A stretch of 64,000 nucleotides of DNA from Spirosoma sordidisoli (lineage in GTDB: Bacteria > Bacteroidota > Bacteroidia > Cytophagales > Spirosomataceae), in contig NZ_SBLB01000001.1 in NCBI RefSeq assembly GCF_004138325.1, positions 1,497,855 to 1,561,854 of the forward strand, in the 5' to 3' direction. A program made the position numbers and the translations under genes. The stretch's first letter is position 1, and each line of letters starts with the position of its first letter. Below the pieces are notes generated by a model. The model worked only from the letters and a program-made list of their open reading frames with translations, did not search any database and was not told where the DNA came from. Positions 54,445 to 63,419 of this stretch are shown one piece after another.

Positions 54445-56658
54445 TTACAATCGGATACTCAGCGTAATAACTCCGCTACGCCCATCCGACGGCCATATAC
54501 CAGGACCGGGATAAAACGTGGGCCGCTTTGTGAAGTACGCCTGATCAAGCAGGTTGTTCAGGCTACCGCGCCACGTCAGCCACGGCCGAATCCGCCAGCT
54601 GGCATTCAGATCCAGCAGGCTATAGCCCGGCACTGGGCCTCTGGCTCCGTTGGCCGAAGGTTCGGGGCTGTTCAGCGCATCGGAAAACGTAGGCCCCACG
54701 TAACTATACTGCGCTGTCAGGCTGGCCTTGCCGTAGCGAATTGTCAGCCCGTTGCGCGATGTCCAGCGGGGAGCCGACTCGACCCGGTTTCCGGTAAGGT
54801 CCCGGTTGTCGGTACCCGCACTAATAACCGCGTTCACGTAGCGGGCATCGATAAACGCCGATGCACTGAACATACTCAGGGTCAGCCGACGGCTCTGCCA
54901 CAAAACCGCTTCTGCCAGCGCTTCGATACCCTGGCTGCGGCTATCGCCGATGTTTGTTCGCAGAATATACGACGCCCCATCGACACCGACCTGAACCAGA
55001 CTTCCCAGCCGATTGCGGTACAACAGGTCGAACAGCGTCAGGTTTAGATGAACGTTGCTCCAGTAGCCTTCCAGCCCCAGTTCGGCCGTATGACCGAGCG
55101 CATCCTGTAGATTTTTATCGACCCGTTCGTAGACCGATGCCGGAATAATATCCTTAAAAATAACGGGTCGGTAAGCGCGCGTCCAACCACCGTAGAGCCG
55201 CAACTGCCGGGTAAGCTGGTACTGCGCACTGAAGCCCGGTAAGGCAAAGCGATGCGCAATATCGGTCGGTAGGTCGCCGGGGTCGTAATAGCTGATGGTA
55301 CCGCGCATACGGGTCAGCCCCTGTTCCATACGGATACCGGGCGAGATCGTCAGCCGGGAACCCAGCCGAACCTGCGCTTCGGCAAAAAGAGCACCGTTGC
55401 GCGTACGATACCACAAGTCGCGGCCAAAGGGGGCCGTCAACGTCAAGTCATAGGCCGAGCCGGTCGTTCCTTTACCCAGCTGTTGCCGGTGCAGGTCGTT
55501 ATGCATAAACTGCCCGCCCAGCACCACGGTGCTCGTTATACCCGCCACGCTCAGCTGCCGCAACAGACGAACCTCCGACGTATAGCTGTTAAACTGATCT
55601 ACATCTACCTGCCGGGGTTTGTACTGTCCGGTTGCGGGATCAACGGCATCGGGCACCGTGGCAAACGCATCGAGCTGAACGCTGTTCCGCTGACCAAGAA
55701 CGGCCGAGGTTGTCCACTGAAGCCGCGTCCGATTATCCAGCTGCCAGTCTACCCGTACCGACGGCACCCAGATATCGGGGTTGAAATAGTTCCGGCTACG
55801 GGTAGCCTGTCGGGGATCGGCCCTGAACATGGAGTCGGTCAGCGGACCGGGAATCTGATACACATAAGCCGAGCGGCCAGCTTCGGCGGTAATGGTCAGC
55901 CCGGGCGTCAGCTGGTAACTGAGCCGCATCAGCTGGGCCTGCGCATCTGACCGGCTGCTGGCCCGGTATCCGTCCGAATGGCGCCAGTACGCATACCCAT
56001 AGTAGGTCAGCTTACCGATTCGGCCACCTACCGCGTTATAGCTACTTCGGAGGCCAAACGAGCCCAGCGACCCAATGGTCTCGAAACCGAATCGACGGGT
56101 AGTGTCGGCTTGTTTGGTCACATAGTTTAGCATACCGCCAAACTGAGCGCCGTACTGCAGCGAGGCCGATCCGCTGACCCATTCAATCTGTTCCAGGCTC
56201 TCACCGGGGGGCGAATAATGACTGGCCGGATACGCATACATATCCGAATTAGTCAGCACACCATTCTGGCGGATATTATTCTCCCACGACCGGTGGGGGT
56301 CGAGGCCACGGGTTGCTACGTTGATCTGATTACCGGTACCGTCCATATCATAGACGAACAAGCCCGGCACCCGGCCCAGCATCTGCCGGGCGTTTTTCTC
56401 AACAACGTTCACGTCCAGATGGGCAACCGGAATCAGCGCACTCCGTTTACCAGCCATCAGAAATGTGCCCTGTACGGTTGGTAAGGACCGGATCATAACA
56501 GCCCTCGATGCCCGTATATCGATCGACTGAAGCGTTCGCACGGGGAGCGAATCCGCTTCGGCGCTGTGTGTGACAGACTGCGCCGTTCCGGTGGATGGCT
56601 GCCATACAGCCATAACCACCGGAATCAGCCCCGTCAGTCGACAAAGCCAGTACGACAT
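54445..56658 (-). CDS. TonB-dependent receptor (FecA-like)
   Basis: A 737-residue outer membrane receptor. A signal peptide (PVVMAVWQPSTGTAQ) is followed by a plug domain (about 55-190) with LGRVPGLFVYDMDGTGNQINVATRGLDP, read in parts, and SGSASLQYGAQFGGMLNYVT; the barrel ends in a C-terminal GVITLSIRL strand. Unlike the receptor at 6.5 kb it lacks a carboxypeptidase-regulatory-like domain. The pattern fits Fe-citrate or siderophore receptors, but the ligand is unknown. It is last in a tight minus-strand operon; the ATG at 56658 is 10 bases after the upstream stop. Confidence 0.9.
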   Translation of the reverse strand: MSYWLCRLTGLIPVVMAVWQPSTGTAQSVTHSAEADSLPVRTLQSIDIRASRAVMIRSLPTVQGTFLMAGKRSALIPVAHLDVNVVEKNARQMLGRVPGLFVYDMDGTGNQINVATRGLDPHRSWENNIRQNGVLTNSDMYAYPASHYSPPGESLEQIEWVSGSASLQYGAQFGGMLNYVTKQADTTRRFGFETIGSLGSFGLRSSYNAVGGRIGKLTYYGYAYWRHSDGYRASSRSDAQAQLMRLSYQLTPGLTITAEAGRSAYVYQIPGPLTDSMFRADPRQATRSRNYFNPDIWVPSVRVDWQLDNRTRLQWTTSAVLGQRNSVQLDAFATVPDAVDPATGQYKPRQVDVDQFNSYTSEVRLLRQLSVAGITSTVVLGGQFMHNDLHRQQLGKGTTGSAYDLTLTAPFGRDLWYRTRNGALFAEAQVRLGSRLTISPGIRMEQGLTRMRGTISYYDPGDLPTDIAHRFALPGFSAQYQLTRQLRLYGGWTRAYRPVIFKDIIPASVYERVDKNLQDALGHTAELGLEGYWSNVHLNLTLFDLLYRNRLGSLVQVGVDGASYILRTNIGDSRSQGIEALAEAVLWQSRRLTLSMFSASAFIDARYVNAVISAGTDNRDLTGNRVESAPRWTSRNGLTIRYGKASLTAQYSYVGPTFSDALNSPEPSANGARGPVPGYSLLDLNASWRIRPWLTWRGSLNNLLDQAYFTKRPTFYPGPGIWPSDGRSGVITLSIRL

Positions 56659-56668
56659 GTCAAGAGTA

Positions 56669-58219
56669 TTATAGTCCTGATCCATCGGCCTTACCGCGCG
56701 ATACGGCATAGGCACCGATATTTTTGCCGCAGACCAGCCCCGACTCGCAGTCGGACCGGAAATGGATCATCCCATAAATACGCGATACGGAGGCTTCCTG
56801 CGCTTTGGCCATGAACTCGTTGGTCCGCTCGGGAAATACGTACGATAGCACCGCAGCCGCAGCCCCCGAAAAGGTCGAGTGGCCCGAGGTATAGCTGGGG
56901 AAGTTGGGCAAGCCCACCGACGTTTTCACGCCAAACTGCTGCGGCCGGGGGGTATAATAATAGAACTTGGTTTCCCAGCAGCACACGCCGGCATCCTGAA
57001 GCGCCGTACTGACCAGCGCCAGCGTTCGGGCCATACGCACCTCGCTGAAGCGCGCTTCGTGGGCGGCATCGGCAGCGGTACGGGCCCAGTGGCCGGGCGG
57101 GGTATAACTCCCGGCTCCGTCGGCCCAGAAGTTGGCAATGCGGGCCTGCTCACGCGTCTGGTTTTTCTGAATAGCCTGTAGCTCGGCCAGTTCTTTCTTA
57201 AACTGGTCGCTGCCCGGCAGCGGAGCCGGGCCGGGCCGTAGCTTCACCAGTGTGGCGCGGTCAAAGTTCCAGAGCGATACCGCTCCGTAGTTAGGCAGCA
57301 TGGGAGGCCGGGCCGGAGACTCCTGACTGACCCAGATGTCGGCCAGACCACGGGCTTTGGCTGCTTCGATCATCGCAGCCGTTACGGTCTGGTTATTCGA
57401 CGCACTCATGCCATCGGTCCGGGCGCGGGCCATTACCTTAGCACCCACCTGGCTGCCGAGGTCAGCCCCGGCGGCCAGGTCGCTCGGTACGTTCATCCCG
57501 GCCCAGAGCCGACTCTCGCGGTGTTCGGCCAGCTTCGCGTCCAGAAACGGCCCTTCGCCCGGAAACATAGCCTTCAGAATAGTATAGGACGCCGTCGCCA
57601 CAACCGCATCTTCAGACGGGTAGGTAGGCAGGGCCGATACCGGCAGGGCTACCCGCACCGAAGCGTCTGTTTTGGAGGGAGCCGCCCGTTTGAAAGCGTA
57701 TTTGTAGTGCCAGGTTGCTACCAGCGCATCGTATTGGGCCACGCTCAGATACGCCAGGGCGCGGGCGGTATAGGGCGGGTTGGCAAACGGAAACTTCGGA
57801 TCGGCCAGCGGATTGGCTGCGTCAGGAACGGGGTACTTACCGTCGGCGTTCGACGCAGGTGGCACGTTGTATCGGGCCGCTAGCTCGCGGGCTATCTCGT
57901 TCCAGCGGTACACCGCCCCGGCGCCCCAGTACACGACCGCTTCCTGCTGCTCGCGGGTCAGGCTGGCCGATTTGGTCTTCAGATCATTCAGCTCGGCCAG
58001 ATAGGCCGCCGACGAGGTAGACGCCGGAGCTGCCACGGTAACGTCGGTCGGAGCGGTCAGGATGTATGTTTTCCAGCTACCCGCTTTGGCATCGACATCG
58101 GCCGGGCTATAGGCCACCCGCTGCGGTTCTTCAATGGTTTTATCGCAGGACGTCAGCACCGCCGACAGGCCCAGTACCGACAAAGCGGCTATCAGTATAG
58201 TACGCGTATTGAATTTCAT
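56669..58219 (-). CDS. PAP2/vanadium haloperoxidase-like lipoprotein
   Basis: A 516-residue lipoprotein (LTSC, Cys near 25). The C-terminal third is an acid phosphatase/haloperoxidase domain: KFYYYTPRPQQF (first Lys/Arg site), FPSYTSGHSTFSGAAAAVL (the central Ser-x-x-x-His motif) and SRIYGMIHFRSDCESG (Arg-x-x-x-x-x-His motif). These bind phosphate or vanadate. An unusual two-cysteine segment, VCCWETK, precedes the first site. The protein could be an exported haloperoxidase or phosphatase; context (TonB receptor just downstream, two barrel-like proteins upstream) suggests substrate uptake or modification at the outer membrane. Confidence 0.85.
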   Translation of the reverse strand: MKFNTRTILIAALSVLGLSAVLTSCDKTIEEPQRVAYSPADVDAKAGSWKTYILTAPTDVTVAAPASTSSAAYLAELNDLKTKSASLTREQQEAVVYWGAGAVYRWNEIARELAARYNVPPASNADGKYPVPDAANPLADPKFPFANPPYTARALAYLSVAQYDALVATWHYKYAFKRAAPSKTDASVRVALPVSALPTYPSEDAVVATASYTILKAMFPGEGPFLDAKLAEHRESRLWAGMNVPSDLAAGADLGSQVGAKVMARARTDGMSASNNQTVTAAMIEAAKARGLADIWVSQESPARPPMLPNYGAVSLWNFDRATLVKLRPGPAPLPGSDQFKKELAELQAIQKNQTREQARIANFWADGAGSYTPPGHWARTAADAAHEARFSEVRMARTLALVSTALQDAGVCCWETKFYYYTPRPQQFGVKTSVGLPNFPSYTSGHSTFSGAAAAVLSYVFPERTNEFMAKAQEASVSRIYGMIHFRSDCESGLVCGKNIGAYAVSRGKADGSGL

Positions 58220-58234
58220 GATGGCTACTGTTAA

Positions 58235-59131
58235 TTACTTACCGTTCAGCTGAAAAAGGAGACCGAGCATGTAGCTGGTACTTTGGCCAGCGTTCAGCCC
58301 GTCGGTGACGTAGGCCACCCGCGCGTTCAGGCCGATGTTGCGCGGCTGAATTTTACCGTACCAGCCCACCTGCGTCATCTGCATGTTGTTGGTCGGGAAA
58401 GGCATGTCGTTCCGGCGAATATTGTCGCCATTGACACAGGCAAACCGCTCGGCAAACACCTCCGTCTGCCAGGCCCGGCGCACCACGCCCAGCCGAACAG
58501 CCGCATCGTACGCATTCGGCACGCTGACCTCGTCGGTATTGTATACCCGGTTGTCGGCCTGGTAGGCGTCGCGGTCGATCCGAATTGTGCTTCGCCAGAT
58601 GTACGAGCCATGCGTGGTTACGTACAGGCCCGTATGCGGGTGGGTGTAGTTGAGCAGGAGCCGCCCCGTAACCGTACGCGCCTGCAGCCCGATCGACATC
58701 GGCAGAAAGTCGGGTACGTAGTTACCAACCGGTATTGACCCACCCACGATGGGGTTGACCGATAAGCCTTTGTAGTCGAACGCCTTCAGTTTCAGCCAGG
58801 CCGACAGATCCTGAAAACCCTTCTGGCCCATAAGGTTACCCGCGCTGGTACTGGTCCAGACGTAGGGCAGGTTCAGAATCAGGTTGACCCGGTTACTGAT
58901 CCCGATAGCGGGCATGATGGCGGCCGTACGGGTGGTATGGCGACCAATATTCAGGTTTTCCCGTTTGAGCGTCCCTTCCCAGTAGTCGGTCCAGGTACTT
59001 TCTCCGTACATACCGGCAATACAAACGGTTTTCCGGGGCATGTAAATGGCATCGTGGGGCATTTGCGCCCGGAGGGGTGCGCTCAGCAGCGATAGCAAAG
59101 CGACTAGTATCAGACAAGCAATTCGTTTCAT
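58235..59131 (-). CDS. exported outer membrane beta-barrel-like protein
   Basis: A 298-residue protein with signal peptide (LLSAPLRAQ). Alternating hydrophobic strands and aromatic ends, for example NRVNLILNLPYVW and GLYVTTHGSYIW, plus a closing SYMLGLLFQLNGK strand, indicate a beta-barrel of 10-14 strands. The pattern recalls transporters of the phenol-degradation MetA type. The function is unknown. It lies 26 bases after the next barrel gene and 15 bases before the PAP2-like gene, in one operon. Confidence 0.75.
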   Translation of the reverse strand: MKRIACLILVALLSLLSAPLRAQMPHDAIYMPRKTVCIAGMYGESTWTDYWEGTLKRENLNIGRHTTRTAAIMPAIGISNRVNLILNLPYVWTSTSAGNLMGQKGFQDLSAWLKLKAFDYKGLSVNPIVGGSIPVGNYVPDFLPMSIGLQARTVTGRLLLNYTHPHTGLYVTTHGSYIWRSTIRIDRDAYQADNRVYNTDEVSVPNAYDAAVRLGVVRRAWQTEVFAERFACVNGDNIRRNDMPFPTNNMQMTQVGWYGKIQPRNIGLNARVAYVTDGLNAGQSTSYMLGLLFQLNGK

Positions 59132-59157
59132 AGTACAGGCAAAGCCATAAGGCCCGT

Positions 59158-60279
59158 TTAGAACCAGCGGGATACGGTGAACGAAATCAGGTAATCGGCA
59201 AAGGCCGCATCGCCGTGCCGCAGACCGGTGGGGTCGAGCCGGTCGGCGTAGCTTTTGATCCGGTTGCGGTACAGCGCAACCGGCACCGTGAGGGCGGCTG
59301 ACGTTTTGTGGCGCATATAGGCTAAACCCGGCTCAACGGATACGATATAACCCGGCCGCCGGAAGCCGCTGCTCCCGCCAAAAGCGTCGATAGCGGGAAC
59401 GCCTTCGACCCGGCCACCCAGCATCACCGCCAGGCCCGGTATGGCTGAAACAGACTGACTCAGCCCTATGCGGGCCGCAAACTGATCGGGGACCGAAAAC
59501 TCACCCGCCACGAGGTCGATGGTCGTAGCCAGCGGGTTGCGCCGAACGCCGTTGGTTTCGCGGGGGTTGAACAGGTAAAATCCGTTCCCATAGGCTGTTA
59601 GTCCGCCAGTCAGCTGCCAGTATCCCTGCAGTTCGACACTGGCGCCCACGCCCCCGTCGCCGAGTTGAATCGATTGATCGACGGGCAGGGTAATGGTATA
59701 ATCCTGCCCTTCTTTGTTGAGTTTATGAAAACTATCCGTAGCGCGGTAGTTACCGGTTGGCAGCTTCACGCCCAGCCCGACGGCCAGGTTGGCTTTGGGC
59801 AGACTCGCCGGATTGGCCAGCCAGTAGCTCCCCGACAGCCGCAGATCGCCGATGCCTTTCGAGCCGGTAGCGAAGCGTTTCTGCGCCGGGTTAGCGGTCA
59901 GGCTGTTGCCGTAGTGTTCATACAGCGAGGAGCGATCGTTGGTCTGCACCGGCAGGTTGACCGATACCGACCACCGCAGCGCAGGCATGTAGGTGATGCC
60001 CAGGTCGAGGGCGTGCGATACGTTGATAACCTCGGTGCCCTGCTCAACGCGTTGCTTCTGTTCCTCGTCGCCCACAAAGTGTTTGTACGACCGAAAGAAG
60101 CGGTACCCGGCCGAGACCTGCCAGTGGCCGGTACGTTGTTTGAAGAAATCGGCGGAGTTGGTACCCGCCGGAGCCGCGCAGCTCATATGACGAACCGCCA
60201 CACAGCCCTGCGCCTGGGCGATGGCAGTAGAAAATAAGGTGCAGGCAGTTGCCAACACGATGGTATAAATCGGTTTCAT
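59158..60279 (-). CDS. exported outer membrane beta-barrel-like protein with early Cys pair
   Basis: A 373-residue protein with signal peptide (FSTAIAQAQ). Directly after it comes GCVAVRHMSCAAP, a Cys/His/Met-containing stretch of the sort that binds soft metals, then a barrel pattern with LALDLGITYMP, GLGVKLPTGNY and closing FTVSRWF. The function is unknown. It is the first gene of the four-gene operon that ends with the TonB receptor. The ATG at 60279 opens the signal peptide; the frame to 60369 is not needed. Confidence 0.75.
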   Translation of the reverse strand: MKPIYTIVLATACTLFSTAIAQAQGCVAVRHMSCAAPAGTNSADFFKQRTGHWQVSAGYRFFRSYKHFVGDEEQKQRVEQGTEVINVSHALDLGITYMPALRWSVSVNLPVQTNDRSSLYEHYGNSLTANPAQKRFATGSKGIGDLRLSGSYWLANPASLPKANLAVGLGVKLPTGNYRATDSFHKLNKEGQDYTITLPVDQSIQLGDGGVGASVELQGYWQLTGGLTAYGNGFYLFNPRETNGVRRNPLATTIDLVAGEFSVPDQFAARIGLSQSVSAIPGLAVMLGGRVEGVPAIDAFGGSSGFRRPGYIVSVEPGLAYMRHKTSAALTVPVALYRNRIKSYADRLDPTGLRHGDAAFADYLISFTVSRWF

Positions 60280-60600
60280 GGAAACGAATAGCTGAGATGG
60301 AAGAATAAACAAATGGCCTGGTCGATAGCCGTAGATCAGCAGACGCGAGCCTGGTATGTTATTGACCATGTTGTGTCTGCGTACGCGTTAGGTCGAAAAG
60401 CTGCGCTTCACGAAACGGTACGAGTCAGACAGACTGTTTATACCAGCGCTTTCCGGCTGAACAGTCAGCTCCAAAAGCCACCCGGCACGAAACAGGCGGA
60501 TCAATAAAAACCAGTTCAGGCGATTGGCTGATGCACGCGGCACGAAAAGCGAGCCCGTACGGGACGCTTTACTATCGACAGGCAGTACTACAAAAGCATC
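60280..60600. other. promoter-bearing intergenic region, no gene seen
   Basis: This 321-base gap separates the four-gene operon from the upstream membrane-protein gene on the same strand. Short plus-strand frames in it have no protein-like pattern. The operon promoter is expected here, but I cannot point to a clear -33/-7 pair. Confidence 0.4.
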
Positions 60601-61140
60601 TCAGCTTTCGGGCGGGGGAGAATGGATCGGCAGCGCGCGGGAGGCAAACACGAAGACCACATCGGGAATCCGGATCACATCGTGCCAGTGGGGAAGTAGA
60701 AAATTGAAACGAACCCGCGGAACGGGCGAGTATTCTTTCAGAAGAAGCTTCAGTAACTGACTGGCTTTCTGGCGGGAGTTACTGGTTCCGCTCACGTGAT
60801 CGTTCAGGAACGAGAGCAGATCACTGCTCCAAAACGAACGGTTCTCGGTCTCGAGGGCGGCAATGTGAAGCCGGTCGCCCCGCACCTCCATGCTGACAAC
60901 ATCGTAATAATGACCTTTGTAGGTAAAGCCTTCGGAGGTGGTACGGGTCAGGGCAACCGCCTTCCGGGTGTCGCCCATCGGAACCTGGAATTCAACGATG
61001 CTGTCGACGGAGCGGTAGACGAGCAACTCTTTCGACAGATCATGCTCCGCCTGCCACCACGCCCCCACAGCCACCAGCACATAGGCCAGGGTGTGGTAGA
61101 GGAGCAAGCCGAAAAGACCGATCGATACAAGTTTCTTCAC
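60601..61140 (-). CDS. membrane-anchored protein of unknown function
   Basis: A 179-residue protein with one N-terminal membrane helix (GLFGLLLYHTLAYVLVAVG, about residues 8-26), then a soluble, probably periplasmic, domain containing VEFQVPMG, TYKGHYYDVVS and NFLLPHWHDVIRIPD. Such small membrane proteins often precede TonB receptor operons in Bacteroidota. It is oriented the same way as the four-gene operon but 321 bases upstream, so it may be separately expressed. I do not recognise a characterised family. Confidence 0.65.
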   Translation of the reverse strand: MKKLVSIGLFGLLLYHTLAYVLVAVGAWWQAEHDLSKELLVYRSVDSIVEFQVPMGDTRKAVALTRTTSEGFTYKGHYYDVVSMEVRGDRLHIAALETENRSFWSSDLLSFLNDHVSGTSNSRQKASQLLKLLLKEYSPVPRVRFNFLLPHWHDVIRIPDVVFVFASRALPIHSPPPES

Positions 61141-61260
61141 TATTCCCAGAAAAAGTAGACCTCAAAAGTAAGCATTAATGATAAACAAAAGCAAGAGTCT
61201 CGGCAGGAAACTCTCTGTCTTTTCGGTAGATTATAGATTCCGATGATCAATATCGGCCAA

Positions 61261-61294
61261 TTACTGGAAGCTGCAATCAAAATCGGTAGCTTTG
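61261..61294 (+). promoter_or_regulatory. candidate promoter for moaA
   Basis: TAGCTTTG (61287-61294) matches the Bacteroidota -7 consensus TAnnTTTG, with a poor -33 candidate TTAC 22 bases upstream. The ATG follows 16 bases after. Confidence 0.35.
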
Positions 61295-61310
61295 TGTTAA
61301 GCTCGTACGT

Positions 61311-62291
61311 ATGATTGTCGATAACCATAACCGCCCCATCACCTACCTCCGGCTTGCCGTAACGGACCGCTGCAATCTGCGGTGCTTCTATTGCATGCCC
61401 GAAGAAGGGATCAGGTACCTGCCCAAACAGCAATTGCTGACCTACGAAGAAATGGAACGGCTGGTGCGGGTACTGGCTCGGCTGGGTGTCAGCAAGGTTC
61501 GGATTACGGGCGGAGAGCCGTTTGTCCGGTCGGGGCTGATGACGTTCATGCACCAGTTGGCCGAGGTGCCGGGCCTGACCGATCTGTCGATGACGACGAA
61601 CGGCGTGCTTACTGCCCCGCACGTGACGGCCCTGGCTGCGCTGGGGGTGAAATCGGTCAACCTCAGTATCGATACCCTCGACCGGGAGCGGTTCCACCAG
61701 ATTACCCGGCGCGATGAACTGCCCGCCGTGCTGCATACGCTGGATGCGCTGCTGGAAGCTGGTATACAAACCAAACTCAATGCGGTCGTGATGGACGGGC
61801 AAAATACGCAGGACATCATTCCCCTAGCCGAACTGACCCGTCAGCTGCCCGTCGATGTGCGGTTCATCGAAGAAATGCCGTTCAACGGCGAAGGCAGCCA
61901 CTATCCGGTGCTCCACTGGACCCACCGGCGTATTGTCGATCACCTCCGGGATCATTTTCCGGACCTGCAACGCCTGCCCGATGCGCCCTTCTCAACGGCC
62001 AGCACCTACCAGATTCCCGGTCATCAGGGCACGATCGGGGTAATTGCGGCCTTTAGCCGAACGTTTTGCGGCACCTGCAACCGCATCCGCCTGACGGCCC
62101 AGGGTACGCTGAAAACCTGCCTGTACGACAATGGCGTTCTCGACGCCCGGGCTCTGCTCCGCAGCGGAGCTACCGACGCCGAACTAACGGCGGCCTTCTT
62201 ACAGGCGTTCTCCCACCGCCCCGCCAACGGCTTCGAAGCCGAATCCCGGCGCGACACCGTAACGGAATCGATGTCGACCATCGGCGGGTGA
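61311..62291 (+). CDS. moaA: GTP 3',8-cyclase MoaA
   Basis: A 326-residue radical SAM enzyme that makes the first molybdenum cofactor intermediate from GTP. The N-terminal cluster is CNLRCFYC (Cys21, 25, 28); the C-terminal cluster comprises Cys253 and Cys256 (FCGTCNRIRLT) and Cys270 (LKTCLY). TGGEP lies at 66-70, and the protein ends in the double glycine needed for activity. No other moa genes lie in this window, so MoaC, which acts next, must be encoded elsewhere. Molybdoenzymes are not evident nearby. Confidence 0.97.
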   Translation: MIVDNHNRPITYLRLAVTDRCNLRCFYCMPEEGIRYLPKQQLLTYEEMERLVRVLARLGVSKVRITGGEPFVRSGLMTFMHQLAEVPGLTDLSMTTNGVLTAPHVTALAALGVKSVNLSIDTLDRERFHQITRRDELPAVLHTLDALLEAGIQTKLNAVVMDGQNTQDIIPLAELTRQLPVDVRFIEEMPFNGEGSHYPVLHWTHRRIVDHLRDHFPDLQRLPDAPFSTASTYQIPGHQGTIGVIAAFSRTFCGTCNRIRLTAQGTLKTCLYDNGVLDARALLRSGATDAELTAAFLQAFSHRPANGFEAESRRDTVTESMSTIGG

Positions 62292-62339
62292 GGTTACGTT
62301 CGCGACTCGTTGGTTATCAGCCAGTACGACCAGCATCCT

Positions 62340-63299
62340 CTAGAGCTTTACGGCTTCGGGAACGCCTTCCAGATACGCATTGGTAAACAAGGTAGCCGCA
62401 TCCACGCGCTGAATCAGTTCGCCATCGGCATCGGTCAGCAGGTGGTTCCGGATGAGCCAGTTGGCAAACGAAGCCCAGACGTTGCGGTGCATATAGCCCC
62501 AGTGCCCATCGGCATCGAGATAATATCCGGAAGCCGACAGCTGGCTCTGTTCCACGAAGTTGCGATTAGTCAGGGTCGGGTGTTTCGAGCTGTCGATCAG
62601 GAGCCGGGCCGCTTCGTCGGGGTTGTCGACCGCAAACCGGAATCCGGCGGCTGTAGCCGTCAGGAACCGATGCAGCATGTCGGCGTTTTGCTCGGCCCAG
62701 TCGCGGTTAGCAGCCAGTACGGGGCTGTAGCCGTAGGGAATCTCATAGTCGTCGAGCAGGAACTGGTTCAGCTCGATACCGCGAATATCGGCCTCTACAC
62801 CCTCCCAGGGCAGAAAAATCCAGGTTGCGTCGGCCTCGCCCGTCAGCAGCGAGTTCCAGATGTCGAGCCGGGCGGGCTGGTGTGAGATGAACTGGCCATT
62901 GCCGCCGTCGTTCTGAATCATCTGCCGGATAATGTCGTCTTCGTAGCGGGCAGCATAGGATGCGTAGACCTTGCCGTCGAGCTGCCGGGGGCGGGTGATA
63001 CCGCTCTGGCGCAACGTAACAACGGCGCTGGCATCGCGGGCCAGCACGGCGGCTACGGCTACCAGCGGAACCCCGTTGGCCTGATAACTGAAAATACTTT
63101 CGGATGGGGTGATGGCCAGATCGGCTTCCCCCTGTGCTACCCGTTTGGCGGGAGTTGTCTGGTACTTATCCTGATCGGGGGTGCTGATCTCGACTGTCAG
63201 ACCAGCCCGTTCGTAATCGCCCCGGGCCAGGGCTACGTAAAATCCGGTATGGTTGGTATTTGGTGTCCAGTCCAGGGCTAAGCGAATGTGGCTGCTCAT
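62340..63299 (-). CDS. leaderless NMT1/THI5-like substrate-binding protein
   Basis: A 319-residue periplasmic-binding-protein fold: LDWTPNTNHTGFYVALARG near 8-26, ADLAITPSES, LDGKVYASYAARYEDD and DATWIFLPWEG, all typical of ThiY/THI5-like proteins for pyrimidine or related compounds. There is no signal peptide or lipobox, and no permease or ATPase gene beside it. The Cys-rich motif of yeast THI5 pyrimidine synthase is absent. It may be a cytoplasmic binding protein, or use a start I do not see. The longer frame to 63392 also lacks a secretion signal. Confidence 0.8.
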   Translation of the reverse strand: MSSHIRLALDWTPNTNHTGFYVALARGDYERAGLTVEISTPDQDKYQTTPAKRVAQGEADLAITPSESIFSYQANGVPLVAVAAVLARDASAVVTLRQSGITRPRQLDGKVYASYAARYEDDIIRQMIQNDGGNGQFISHQPARLDIWNSLLTGEADATWIFLPWEGVEADIRGIELNQFLLDDYEIPYGYSPVLAANRDWAEQNADMLHRFLTATAAGFRFAVDNPDEAARLLIDSSKHPTLTNRNFVEQSQLSASGYYLDADGHWGYMHRNVWASFANWLIRNHLLTDADGELIQRVDAATLFTNAYLEGVPEAVKL

Positions 63300-63419
63300 A
63301 CAATTCGATGGAGATATGGCAAGCTTAACCCACCACCGGGCCGAAAGTTTTCGGCCCGCGCCAATCGCCCCGATATTTAGAATTGACTGCAATTTCTTGC
63401 CGGAATCGTCCTAATCGGA

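Noticed and set aside
60313..60507. 64-residue plus-strand frame in the gap before the barrel operon
   Set aside because: No domain-like pattern and it overlaps the expected promoter region of a well-supported operon.
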